From: Streptococcus devriesei DSM 19639
GTDB taxonomy: Bacteria > Bacillota > Bacilli > Lactobacillales > Streptococcaceae
Direction of reading: 5' to 3'
Assembly: GCF_000423725.1 (NCBI RefSeq)
Contig: NZ_AUIN01000012.1
Location: forward strand, 124,001-188,000
Length of the DNA: 64,000 bases
Notes under the pieces: model-generated
The model's database searches: none
The model's input: only the letters and a program-made list of their open reading frames with translations
Told to the model about the DNA's origin: nothing
Made by a program: the position numbers and the translations under genes
Shown here: in pieces, positions 33,340 through 41,918 of the stretch
Position numbering within the stretch: the first letter of the stretch is position 1
How the letters are laid out: every line of letters begins with the position of its first letter

Positions 33340-34620
33340 ATGACTGATAAAAATAATCAAAACACTGACTTGTCACCTGTTAAAAAGCTTGGTTTTCGGG
33401 AAATTTTAAAACGAATCGGTCCCGGTTTGATTTTAACAGGTGTTGTTATCGGTCCTGGAAATATCACGGCGTCTGCCATGATGGGAGCTAATTACGGCTA
33501 CGAGATGGTCTGGCTGGTAATTCCCATCATTTTCATGGGAGTAACCTTCATGCTGACGTCTTACCGTATTTCTATGCTAACTGGAATGCCTATTTTACAC
33601 GCCATTAGGCACTATTACGGCGGCATAGCTTCCGGCTTTGTCGGCTGCGCCCTCTTTTTATCCTGCCTCTTCTTTACCCTAGGAAATATCAGCGGTACCG
33701 GAGCTGGGATGAATCTGATTTTTGGCATTGACTGGAAATTGGGTGCTCTCATTATGCTGGCTGTACTGATGTACTGTTATTTTTCCAAAGGCGTTTACTC
33801 AAAGGTTGAAAAAGGTATTTTAATCTGTATCATCGGCATGATCCTTGCTTTCTATGCAACTTTGATCGCTTCCGGCGGACCCGATTGGGGAGCCTTTGGC
33901 AAGGGACTGGTGCTGTGGAAAGTTCCCAAAGGGAGCCTTAGCACCGCACTCGCTTATATCAGTACTAACGCCGCTGTTACTGCCGGTATCTACGGAACTT
34001 ATCTGGGAGTTGAGAAAAAGTGGCAAAAAGAGGATCTGTTCAACGGTGCCATGTTTTGGGACGCCATAGCGCATGTTATTACTGTTGTACTGATTTCAGG
34101 AGCTATTATTCTTGTGGGGGCTATCGTTTTGCACCCGCAGCATATTGCCATCCAAAATCCGTCACAATTAGCGGACTTACTCGTGCCGTTTTTAGGAAAA
34201 GCTGCTAAATTTGTCATGGGAGTTGCCCTGCTGGGCGCAGGATTCTCATCACTTCTTGGCAATACACAGCGCGGTATGGTTCTTTTAGGGGCGGGATTTG
34301 ACAAAGATGTCGCCCTTGAATCAAAATTTATCCGCTGGGGCTGTCTGATTTGTCTTGTATTTGCCTGCATCGTCTGCTTTTCTTACAACGGCTCTCCTAC
34401 CCAATTGATTTTTATTGCAAATGTTGCAACTGCTATTGCAACCCCTGTTGCCGGGCTCTTTGTTATGCTGATTCTGTGGAAGCCGGAAATTCACAAAGGC
34501 TACAAAATCCCCAGAATGTTACAAATCTCCATGACCATCAGCTATATTTTCGTTCTGGCAATGACGGTGTCTGCTCTGGGCGTTTATATCCCACAGTTGA
34601 TTAAGTCGTTAGGAGGCTAA
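33340..34620 (+). CDS. NRAMP-superfamily transporter lacking the metal-binding motif
   Basis: 426 residues with about 11 predicted helices and the NRAMP fold start RIGPGLILTGVVIGPGNITA. Metal-transporting NRAMPs have Asp-Pro-Gly-Asn in helix 1. Here it is Gly-Pro-Gly-Asn, so the metal-ligand Asp is missing. Helix 6 has AVTAGIYGTYLG instead of the A-x-x-MPH motif. It therefore probably does not carry Mn or Fe. It starts 27 bases after the DapA-family gene and is likely the importer of that enzyme's substrate. Confidence 0.75.
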   Translation: MTDKNNQNTDLSPVKKLGFREILKRIGPGLILTGVVIGPGNITASAMMGANYGYEMVWLVIPIIFMGVTFMLTSYRISMLTGMPILHAIRHYYGGIASGFVGCALFLSCLFFTLGNISGTGAGMNLIFGIDWKLGALIMLAVLMYCYFSKGVYSKVEKGILICIIGMILAFYATLIASGGPDWGAFGKGLVLWKVPKGSLSTALAYISTNAAVTAGIYGTYLGVEKKWQKEDLFNGAMFWDAIAHVITVVLISGAIILVGAIVLHPQHIAIQNPSQLADLLVPFLGKAAKFVMGVALLGAGFSSLLGNTQRGMVLLGAGFDKDVALESKFIRWGCLICLVFACIVCFSYNGSPTQLIFIANVATAIATPVAGLFVMLILWKPEIHKGYKIPRMLQISMTISYIFVLAMTVSALGVYIPQLIKSLGG

Positions 34621-34626
34621 AACCGT

Positions 34627-34697
34627 AAAAAAGCCACTTGTGCTTTTAAGCATCTTAGAGCTGTGTGCTCTTTATGCTTATCAGCCGGTGGCTTTTT
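34627..34697 (+). terminator. Terminator between the NRAMP-like and oad genes
   Basis: AAAAAGCCAC pairs with GTGGCTTTTT around a loop that itself contains partial pairings, followed by T-rich DNA. A TATAAT at 34717-34722 beyond it probably serves oadA, although its -35 is weak. Confidence 0.7.
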
Positions 34698-34763
34698 CCT
34701 TTTTCAAAGAATGTAGTATAATAAAGATAGCGATTTCCTAAAGCAATAGATAAGGAGTATATT

Positions 34764-36158
34764 ATGGACAATGTCAGAAAAATCGGCATTACCGATACTG
34801 TCTTGCGGGATGCCCATCAGTCCTTGATGGCCACCAGAATGCCTCTGGCCGATATGGAGCCTGTCATCCCTTTGCTGGACAAAATAGGCTATGCCTCTCT
34901 GGAGTGCTGGGGAGGAGCAACATTTGACGCCTGCATCCGCTTTTTAAATGAAGACCCTTGGGAGCGCCTGCGCACCATCAAAAAGCTGGCTCCCAACACC
35001 CCTTTGCAGATGCTGCTGCGCGGACAAAACTTATTGGGCTACAGGCACTATGCCGATGATGTCGTTGAGAAGTTTATCAGCCGTTCTGCTGAAAACGGGA
35101 TTGATATTTTTCGGATTTTTGATGCTTTAAATGATGTCAGAAATTTAAAAACAGCCCTCAAAGCTGTAAAAAAGACGGGCAAAGAAGCTCAGCTGACTAT
35201 CTGCTATACCATCAGTGATGTTCATACCATTCCCTATTATGTGTCACTTGCTCAAAAGATGCAGGATATGGGGGCGGATTCTCTGTGTATCAAAGACATG
35301 GCCGGTATTTTGACACCAGCCAAAGGAAAAGAATTGGTAAGTGCTCTGACTGAAGTCATCAGCATTCCCATTGTCGTTCATACCCACTGTACCAGCGGTA
35401 TTGCGCCTATGACTTATCAGGCGGTCTTAGAGGCCGGAGCACAGCGTATTGACACGGCGATTTCCCCCTTTAGTGAAGGAACCAGCCAGCCGGCTACGGA
35501 ATCTATGGCTATCGTGCTGGAAGAGCTGGGATATGAGCATGGACTGAATATGGATTTGCTTAAAGAAGCAGCCGATTATTTCAGGCCTTTAAAGGACCGC
35601 TATCTCAAGGAAGGCCTGCTCAATCCGAAAATGCTGACGCCGGATCCGCGCTCGCTTATTTATCAGGTGCCGGGCGGTATGCTGTCAAACATGTACTCAC
35701 AATTAAAACAGGCCAATGCTGTTGACAAATACGAAGAAGTCCTGAAAGAAATTCCACGGGTCCGCAAGAACCTTGGCTATCCGCCGCTTGTCACACCGCT
35801 CAGTCAGATGGTAGGAACACAGGCAACCATGAATGTTGTCGCCGGAAGTGCCTATAAAATGGTTCCCAGCGAAATCAAGGCCTATCTGATGGGGCAATAC
35901 GGCCGTTCTCCTGTGCCTATCGATGACGATTTCCGTACCCAGCTGATTGAGGATGAAGAGGTCATCACAGACCGGCCGGCCGACCATCTGGATCCTGAAT
36001 TTGACAGCTTAGCTGAGAAGGTGGCAGGCCTTGCACAATCCGATGAGGATATCCTCATTTACGCTCTCTTTCCAAAGGTCGGAAAAGAATTTTTGCAGAA
36101 GAAATACAGTCCAAAAGACACTAAAGAAGACCTTGTCAAAGTGTCCGGAAGGTTCTAA
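34764..36158 (+). CDS. oadA: Oxaloacetate decarboxylase, alpha (carboxyltransferase) subunit without biotin domain
   Basis: 464 residues. The carboxyltransferase barrel has GITDTVLRDAHQSLMATRM, SLECWGGATFDA, CIKDMAGILTP (carboxylated-lysine region, near 176) and the metal pair HTHCTSG near 208. The conserved C-terminal helical part follows. The biotinyl domain fused at the end of classical OadA (about 590 aa) is absent and is encoded separately at 36469. It removes CO2 from oxaloacetate to yield pyruvate, passing the carboxyl to biotin. RBS AAGGAG. Confidence 0.92.
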   Translation: MDNVRKIGITDTVLRDAHQSLMATRMPLADMEPVIPLLDKIGYASLECWGGATFDACIRFLNEDPWERLRTIKKLAPNTPLQMLLRGQNLLGYRHYADDVVEKFISRSAENGIDIFRIFDALNDVRNLKTALKAVKKTGKEAQLTICYTISDVHTIPYYVSLAQKMQDMGADSLCIKDMAGILTPAKGKELVSALTEVISIPIVVHTHCTSGIAPMTYQAVLEAGAQRIDTAISPFSEGTSQPATESMAIVLEELGYEHGLNMDLLKEAADYFRPLKDRYLKEGLLNPKMLTPDPRSLIYQVPGGMLSNMYSQLKQANAVDKYEEVLKEIPRVRKNLGYPPLVTPLSQMVGTQATMNVVAGSAYKMVPSEIKAYLMGQYGRSPVPIDDDFRTQLIEDEEVITDRPADHLDPEFDSLAEKVAGLAQSDEDILIYALFPKVGKEFLQKKYSPKDTKEDLVKVSGRF

Positions 36159-36175
36159 AAGAAGGGAACATCATC

Positions 36176-36472
36176 ATGGAATTAACCGATATGTTTATTA
36201 TAACCTTGGCATCAATGGGCTTGGTCTTTCTCATTTTGACCGGCTTGATGTATGTCATTGAGCTGACGGCTGTTCTTGTCAATGCTTCTGAAAAAAAGGC
36301 AGAGCCGGCTCCTGTATCAGCACAAGCCGCAGCACCTCTGACAGGGCAAGACTTAGTTGACAAAGACAAACATGCTAAGGTAGCTGTCATCACAGCGCTG
36401 TCCATTGCCAGTCAAGAAGAAGATAAACAATTTAAAATCGAAAAAGTTGAAAAAGTAGGGAGTCAAAAATGA
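36176..36472 (+). CDS. oadG: Oxaloacetate decarboxylase gamma subunit
   Basis: 98 residues. One N-terminal membrane helix (about 8-33, MFIITLASMGLVFLILTGLM), then an Ala/Pro-rich linker (EPAPVSAQAAAPL) and a short C-terminal region with HAKVAVITALSIA. This is the standard OadG/MmdD layout, the scaffold joining alpha to the membrane beta subunit. Its stop overlaps the next ATG as ATGA. Confidence 0.82.
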   Translation: MELTDMFIITLASMGLVFLILTGLMYVIELTAVLVNASEKKAEPAPVSAQAAAPLTGQDLVDKDKHAKVAVITALSIASQEEDKQFKIEKVEKVGSQK

Positions 36473-36810
36473 AAACATATGAAGTAAACGTTAATGGTGA
36501 TATCTATATTGTCAGCCTGAGAGAACTTGATGCAGCAGAGGCAGCTGCTCCTTTGAAACAAACAGCTGCACCGACACCGGCGACTGCCGACAGTTCAGAT
36601 GGCTACGATATCCAGGCTCCAATGGCAGGAAAAATCCTGCAGATTCATAAGGCTGTCGGAGATGCTGTTAAAGCAGGAGATACGCTGTTCACCTTGGAGG
36701 CTATGAAGATGGAAACGCCTATTCAGGCGCCAAAAGACGGAACTGTTGCTGCCATCGCCGTTTCAGTCAATCAAACGGTTAATGCCGATGATCTGTTAAT
36801 GACCATCTGA
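36469..36810 (+). CDS. Biotin carboxyl carrier protein of oxaloacetate decarboxylase
   Basis: 113 residues. An Ala/Pro-rich linker (about 23-42) leads to a biotinyl domain with the biotin-attachment motif EAMKMETPI near residue 80. It is separate from OadA, as in some Firmicute and anaerobe decarboxylases. It shuttles carboxyl groups from OadA to OadB. Confidence 0.9.
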   Translation: MKTYEVNVNGDIYIVSLRELDAAEAAAPLKQTAAPTPATADSSDGYDIQAPMAGKILQIHKAVGDAVKAGDTLFTLEAMKMETPIQAPKDGTVAAIAVSVNQTVNADDLLMTI

Positions 36811-36824
36811 CAAGGAGAATTGTT

Positions 36825-37952
36825 ATGCAAATCATTCATCAATTAATAGAAACATCGGGCTTTTATAATTTAACCTATCAAAATATCATTATGATTGTGA
36901 TAGCCTGCATCTTTCTCTACCTCGGCATTAAAAAAGGGTATGAACCCTACCTTATGATTCCGATTTCCTTTGGAATGCTGCTGGTTAACCTTCCTCTGGC
37001 CAATATGATGGCAGAACCAACAAAGGCTGAAGCCGGCGGTTTGCTCTATTATCTCTATCAGGGAACCAATCTGGGAATCTACCCACCCTTGATTTTCCTC
37101 TGTCTGGGAGCATCAACAGATTTTGAACCTTTGCTGGCCAATCCTAAAACGATTCTGCTGGGTGGTGCCGCTCAATTCGGTATCTTCGTGGCGTTCTTTC
37201 TAGCAGCAAGTTGGGGAATGTCTCCTCAGGAAGCCGCTTCTGTAGGGATTATCGGCGGTGCCGACGGTCCGACAGCCCTCTTTTTAACATCGAAATTGGC
37301 TCCCCACCTGCTCTCAGCTATTGCCTTAGCGGCTTATTCTTACATGGCGCTTATCCCCATTATCCAGCCGCCTATCATCAAACTGCTAACCACTCAAAAA
37401 GAGCGCCGCGTTGTGATGAAAGTCGGCAGAAAAGTCAGTCAGCGGGAAAAAATCATTTTCCCTATTGTAGTGACAATCTTTGTCAGCCTGCTGATTCCCA
37501 GTGCTGCTACCCTCATTAGCTGCCTGATGCTGGGAAATCTGGTTAAAGAATCCGGTGTTGTTCCAAATATCACTACAGTCCTGCAAAATGCTTTAATGTA
37601 CGGCATAACAATTATTTTAGGCTTGACTGTAGGAGCCAAAGCTGACGGAGCTCTCTTTTTATCAACAACAACCTTAAAAATCACCCTGCTCGGGCTCATC
37701 GCCTTTGCAGGCGGAACGGCGGCCGGTGTCCTGATGGGCAAACTCATGTGCTATCTGACCGGCGGCAAGGTCAATCCTATGATCGGTGCTGCCGGCGTAT
37801 CAGCCGTGCCGATGGCTGCGCGTGTCGTTCATAAAGAAGGTCAAAAAGAAGACCCTGAAAACTTCTTACTGATGCATGCTATGGGACCAAATGTTGCCGG
37901 TGTTATCGGCTCAGCCATCGCTGCCGGAATTTTGCTGGCCTTCTTCTCATAA
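36825..37952 (+). CDS. oadB: Oxaloacetate decarboxylase beta subunit, Na+ pump
   Basis: 375 residues, about nine to eleven membrane helices. Diagnostic segments are GASTDFEPLLANP, GIIGGADGPTALFL (conserved Asp of the Na+ path), NPMIGAAGVSAVPMAARVVHKEG, and the end HAMGPNVAGVIGSAIAAG. It decarboxylates carboxybiotin and exports Na+. With the three genes before it this makes a complete membrane decarboxylase, giving pyruvate and a sodium gradient. Confidence 0.93.
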   Translation: MQIIHQLIETSGFYNLTYQNIIMIVIACIFLYLGIKKGYEPYLMIPISFGMLLVNLPLANMMAEPTKAEAGGLLYYLYQGTNLGIYPPLIFLCLGASTDFEPLLANPKTILLGGAAQFGIFVAFFLAASWGMSPQEAASVGIIGGADGPTALFLTSKLAPHLLSAIALAAYSYMALIPIIQPPIIKLLTTQKERRVVMKVGRKVSQREKIIFPIVVTIFVSLLIPSAATLISCLMLGNLVKESGVVPNITTVLQNALMYGITIILGLTVGAKADGALFLSTTTLKITLLGLIAFAGGTAAGVLMGKLMCYLTGGKVNPMIGAAGVSAVPMAARVVHKEGQKEDPENFLLMHAMGPNVAGVIGSAIAAGILLAFFS

Positions 37953-37970
37953 ACTATTTATACTGCTAAC

Positions 37971-38024
37971 AAAAAAGAGCACGACCACAATCCTCACGGA
38001 ATTGATTTTTGGTGTGCTCTTTAA
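37971..38024. terminator. Terminator after oadB
   Basis: AAAGAGCACGACCACAAT pairs imperfectly with ATTTTTGGTGTGCTCTTT. It lies between convergent oadB and treA and can serve both. Confidence 0.75.
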
Positions 38025-38049
38025 ATTTTGACTTAAAAAATTGACTGTT

Positions 38050-39681
38050 TTAATCTTCCTGCTGTAAAATCGCCAGTGTTTGATAGGGTTTTAAGGTAAT
38101 TTTAGCAGAAAGCTCCACCTGATCATAATTGCTGATTAAAACTTGTCCTCTCTGATAAGCTTCTGCCAGATCAAGCTCTGCTTCAGCCGCAGTGAAATTA
38201 TTGAGAACCAACAGTTTTTGACCTTTGTAGTTTCGCTCAAAAGCATAGACTTGAGTGCTGTCTGTGTAGGCAGCCTTATAATCTCCTTCAGCTATGATGG
38301 GCAGAGTCTTGCGCAGGCGAATTAATTCTTGATAGAAAGGAAAAATTTTACCCGTCTTTTCCTTAGCAACATTAATTTGCTGATAGGTTCTCCCGACTTT
38401 CAGCCAGGGAGCAGCTGTGGAAAAACCTGCATTGGGGCTTGCATCCCATTGCATGGGCGTGCGCGAATTATCCCGCGATTTAGCCTTGATAATAGCGAAA
38501 GCCTGCTTAGGTGTCTTTCCTGAAGCCAGCAATTCCTGATAAGCATTGAGACATTCAACATCCACATAATCATCCATGCTGTCATAATCCGGATCAAGCA
38601 TGCCGATTTCTTCGCCCATATAAATATACGGTGTCCCGCGCGACAGATGAATGCTGGCAGCAAGCATGGTTGCCCCTTCATTGCGAAAATGCTCAACATC
38701 AATAAAACGGTTGAGGGCACGCGGCTGGTCGTGGTTATTCCAAAAGAGGGCACTCCAGCCGTTTCCTTCACTCATACCTTCTCCCCAAGTATGGAAAAGC
38801 GTTTTTAACTCTTCAAAGTCAAAAGGCTTGCGTGTCCATTTTTGACCGTTTTCGTAGTCAACTTTCAGGTGATGGAAATTAAAGACCATAGACAATTCAT
38901 GGCTGTCTGGATTGCTGTACTGAACACAGTTGGGAATATCTGTAAAACTCATTTCACCGACTGTCATGCCATCGCTGTCATTGCCAAAAGTAGCTTTGTT
39001 CAGGAGCTTCAGATAGTCATGATTAATAGGACGGTCAGTGTATTCCGGCTTGCCGTCAAACTCAGGATTATCTTTTAATTTCTCGTCCTTGCCAATCAGA
39101 TTGATGACATCAAAGCGAAAGCCTTTGACACCTTTGCTGCGCCAAAAATTAACCACCTTAAATAACTCATCGCGTACGTGAGGATTGCGCCAATTAAGGT
39201 CAGCTTGTGTCTTATCAAAAAGGTGGAGATAGTATTTACCGCTGTCGCCAAATGGAGCCCAGGCACTGCCGCCGAATTTGGAAACCCAGTCTGTCGGCTG
39301 ATCTCGTAAAATAAAGAAATCTTGATAATAACGATCACCGGCCAAAGCTTTTTGAAACCAGTCATGATCGGTTGAACAATGATTAAGCACCATATCCAGC
39401 ATGATTTCAATGCCGTGCTCCTTGCCTTTGCGAGATAATTCTTCAAAATCTTCCATCGTGCCAAACAGAGGGTTTACAGCTGTATAATCAGAAACATCAT
39501 AACCATTGTCCCGCTGCGGACTTGGATAGAAAGGATTGAGCCAGATGACACCTACACCCAATTCTTCCAGATAGGGGAGCTTTTCAATAATCCCTTTTAA
39601 ATCGCCAATCCCATTGCCAGTTGTGTCCTTATAAGACTTTGGATAAATTTGATAGACAACCTTCCTCTTGTCCAATGTCAT
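38050..39681 (-). CDS. treA: Trehalose-6-phosphate hydrolase (GH13)
   Basis: 543 residues from the ATG at 39681, preceded by GAGGAG; an earlier in-frame start lies before the site. GH13 regions: VVYQIYPKSYKDT, DMVLNHCSTDH, GFRFDVINLI (nucleophile Asp), TVGEMSF (acid Glu) and WNNHDQPRAL. The DQPR and the PTS and repressor neighbours fit TreC/TreA rather than oligo-1,6-glucosidase. It splits trehalose-6-phosphate into glucose and glucose-6-phosphate. Confidence 0.9.
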   Translation of the reverse strand: MTLDKRKVVYQIYPKSYKDTTGNGIGDLKGIIEKLPYLEELGVGVIWLNPFYPSPQRDNGYDVSDYTAVNPLFGTMEDFEELSRKGKEHGIEIMLDMVLNHCSTDHDWFQKALAGDRYYQDFFILRDQPTDWVSKFGGSAWAPFGDSGKYYLHLFDKTQADLNWRNPHVRDELFKVVNFWRSKGVKGFRFDVINLIGKDEKLKDNPEFDGKPEYTDRPINHDYLKLLNKATFGNDSDGMTVGEMSFTDIPNCVQYSNPDSHELSMVFNFHHLKVDYENGQKWTRKPFDFEELKTLFHTWGEGMSEGNGWSALFWNNHDQPRALNRFIDVEHFRNEGATMLAASIHLSRGTPYIYMGEEIGMLDPDYDSMDDYVDVECLNAYQELLASGKTPKQAFAIIKAKSRDNSRTPMQWDASPNAGFSTAAPWLKVGRTYQQINVAKEKTGKIFPFYQELIRLRKTLPIIAEGDYKAAYTDSTQVYAFERNYKGQKLLVLNNFTAAEAELDLAEAYQRGQVLISNYDQVELSAKITLKPYQTLAILQQED

Positions 39682-39706
39682 ACTATGCTCCTCACTAATA
39701 ATAAGA

Positions 39707-39750
39707 GAGTAGGACAAAGACCACTTTTTCACGTCTAATATCCTACTCTG
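39707..39750 (-). promoter_or_regulatory. Hairpin between trehalose PTS and treA
   Basis: AGAGTAGGA (39707-39715) pairs with TCCTACTCT (39742-39750), with an inner AGAC/GTCT stem. There is no T run in the reading direction, so it is more likely an mRNA processing or stability element than a terminator. Confidence 0.5.
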
Positions 39751-39772
39751 CTATCCATTATATCAATTTTTT

Positions 39773-41740
39773 CTAAATTTTACTTGCTGTCAGCAATTCT
39801 TCTCCCTGACGGGTATCATGCGGCAGCGCTCCGACAGCATCCGGCTGATAATCATTTTGGTTGGTAATGATAACCGGTGTTTCAGTAACATATCCTGCTT
39901 TTTTAATAGCATCAATATCAAAACCAATCAGTTTATCACCGACCTTAACGCGGTCTCCCTGCTTAACAAAGGCTTTAAATCCTTTGCCTTCAAGATTGAC
40001 CGTATCCATGCCAATATGCATGAGCAGCTCAAGTCCTTGGTCAGTAACCAGACCGACAGCGTGGTTGGTTGGGAAAAGTACAGAGACAACTCCGTCAACA
40101 GGCGCCACAAGCAGGCCTTCGCTTGGCTCAATCAAGACACCTTGTCCCATAACTCCCTGAGCAAAAACAGGGTCGACAGCTTCAGATAAAGGCTTCACTT
40201 GACCAGTTAACGGGCTTTTGACATCAATTTTTGTTCCGACAGCTATTTCTGAGCTTTCTTTAGCCTTCGCCACGGCCTCAGCCTGCGGTGCCGGACTTTC
40301 TTCTTCAGTCTTGTTTAAAATACCGGTTTTATTGAAGAAAACAGTCAAGGCAAATGGTACTGCAATGGCAACTGCCATACAGATAAAGAAAGGCACCATA
40401 TATTTGGCATTGATGGACATGAAACCTGGCAGTCCTCCAACACCGATAGCATTGGCCTGAACGTTGAAGGTTGTTGACAGCAGACCAGCTATACCTGAAC
40501 CAATCATTCCTGCTACAAATGGGTAGATGTATTTCAGGTTAACCCCAAAGAGGGCCGGTTCTGTTACACCCAGATAAGCTGAAATGGTTGCCGGCAGGGC
40601 AATCTGTGCTTCGCGTTCATTATGGCGATGCATCCAGTAGTAGGCAAATACGCCGGAACCTTGTGCGATATTAGACAGGGCAATCATAGGCCAAAGTCCG
40701 GTTGTATGGCCGGCAGTATCAGCGATCAGCTGTGTGTCAATGGCATTGGTCATGTGGTGCAGGCCAGTGATAACAAGCGGTGCATACAGAGCGCCAAAGA
40801 TTGCACCAAAGAGCCATTTCACAGGACCTGTCAAACCAGCAAGCACAACAAATGAGATTCCCTTACCAATGGTCCAGCCGATTGGCCCAAGAACGGTGTG
40901 TGCCAAAATCAAAGCCGGTATCAAAGACAGGAATGGTACAAAAATCATGGACACTACTTCTGGGATAACCTTGCGCCAGAAGCGTTCAAGATAGGCCAGT
41001 GATAATCCTGATAGAAGTGCCGGAATGACTTGAGCCTGATAACCGATACGATTAACGGTAAAGAAGCCAAAGTCCCAGACCCAATCTTTAGCGATTTCAG
41101 CCTGTGATGTGCTGGCAACATTGTAGGCATTGAGCAGCTGCGGTGATACCAAGCAGATACCAAGTACGATTCCCAAAATTTGGCTGGTTCCCATTTTACG
41201 AGAGACTGACCAGACAATTCCTACAGGCAGGAAGTGGAAAATGGCTTCACCGGGCAGCCATAAGAATGAGTTGACACCATTCCAGAACTGAGAAACTTCT
41301 ACAATTGTCTTGCCTCCCAGATTGGCAAACTCGACACCTTCCAGAATATTGCGGAAACCTAAAATAAGACCCCCAACGATAATGGCCGGAATAATCGGTG
41401 TAAAGATTTCAGCCAGCATGGTCATCACGCGCTGAATTGGATTTTGGTTGCCTTTAGCTGCTGATTTTGCTGCTTCTTTAGAAACACCCTCAATACCGGA
41501 AACAGCCGTAAAATCATTATAGAAAATCGGTACATCGTTTCCGATAATGACTTGGAACTGTCCTGCATTGGTAAAGGTTCCTTTGACAGCAGGAATTGCT
41601 TCAATCGCTTTGACATCTGCTTTCTTGTCGTCATTTAAGACGAAGCGCATGCGCGTTGCACAGTGCGTCACAGCAGAGACATTCTCCTTGCCGCCGATGG
41701 CAGCCAGCAATACCTGGGCATCTTTTTCAAATTTTCCCAT
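39773..41740 (-). CDS. pttB: PTS trehalose transporter EIIBCA
   Basis: 655 residues. EIIB at the N-terminus with the phospho-cysteine in VTHCATRMRF (near 27). EIIC in the middle (about 110-465, ten helices) with ITGLHHMTNAID. A Glc-type EIIA at the C-terminus (about 505-640) with LLMHIGMDTVNL containing the phospho-histidine. The B-C-A order matches the streptococcal trehalose PTS. AGAAAG is the nearest ribosome-like site. A better AGGAGG sits 29 bases upstream within an AGGTC/GACCT stem. It imports trehalose as trehalose-6-phosphate. Confidence 0.9.
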   Translation of the reverse strand: MGKFEKDAQVLLAAIGGKENVSAVTHCATRMRFVLNDDKKADVKAIEAIPAVKGTFTNAGQFQVIIGNDVPIFYNDFTAVSGIEGVSKEAAKSAAKGNQNPIQRVMTMLAEIFTPIIPAIIVGGLILGFRNILEGVEFANLGGKTIVEVSQFWNGVNSFLWLPGEAIFHFLPVGIVWSVSRKMGTSQILGIVLGICLVSPQLLNAYNVASTSQAEIAKDWVWDFGFFTVNRIGYQAQVIPALLSGLSLAYLERFWRKVIPEVVSMIFVPFLSLIPALILAHTVLGPIGWTIGKGISFVVLAGLTGPVKWLFGAIFGALYAPLVITGLHHMTNAIDTQLIADTAGHTTGLWPMIALSNIAQGSGVFAYYWMHRHNEREAQIALPATISAYLGVTEPALFGVNLKYIYPFVAGMIGSGIAGLLSTTFNVQANAIGVGGLPGFMSINAKYMVPFFICMAVAIAVPFALTVFFNKTGILNKTEEESPAPQAEAVAKAKESSEIAVGTKIDVKSPLTGQVKPLSEAVDPVFAQGVMGQGVLIEPSEGLLVAPVDGVVSVLFPTNHAVGLVTDQGLELLMHIGMDTVNLEGKGFKAFVKQGDRVKVGDKLIGFDIDAIKKAGYVTETPVIITNQNDYQPDAVGALPHDTRQGEELLTASKI

Positions 41741-41781
41741 AGCTTTCTTCTAGGTCGCCCTAGACCTCCTTATTATTATAA

Positions 41782-41826
41782 AACAAATATGTTTACAGTC
41801 TCATTGTAAACGTTAACATATTTGTT
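41782..41826. promoter_or_regulatory. Nested TreR-type operator between pttB and treR
   Basis: Outer arms AACAAATATGTT (41782-41793) and AACATATTTGTT (41815-41826) are perfect 12-base inverted repeats. Inner arms GTTTAC (41791-41796) and GTAAAC (41806-41811) nest inside. It sits in the divergent promoter region. Confidence 0.7.
41805..41818. promoter_or_regulatory. cre (CcpA) site
   Basis: TGTAAACGTTAACA fits the Gram-positive cre pattern TGWNANCGNTNWCA at every position. It overlaps the right arm of the presumed TreR operator, so catabolite control and trehalose induction share DNA. Confidence 0.75.
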
Positions 41827-41918
41827 GGCAAGTTGTTTGTGGAAAAAAGACCACGTTTTTGTTAAAATAAGAGAAGTTGTATGTCTTTTTTTAGACAAGT
41901 TAGGAGAAAAACAAGTTT

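Noticed and set aside
38050..39732. Oligo-1,6-glucosidase or dextran glucosidase (DexB) instead of TreA
   Set aside because: The same GH13 subfamily, but the adjacent trehalose PTS and TreR-type repressor make trehalose-6-phosphate hydrolase the better call.
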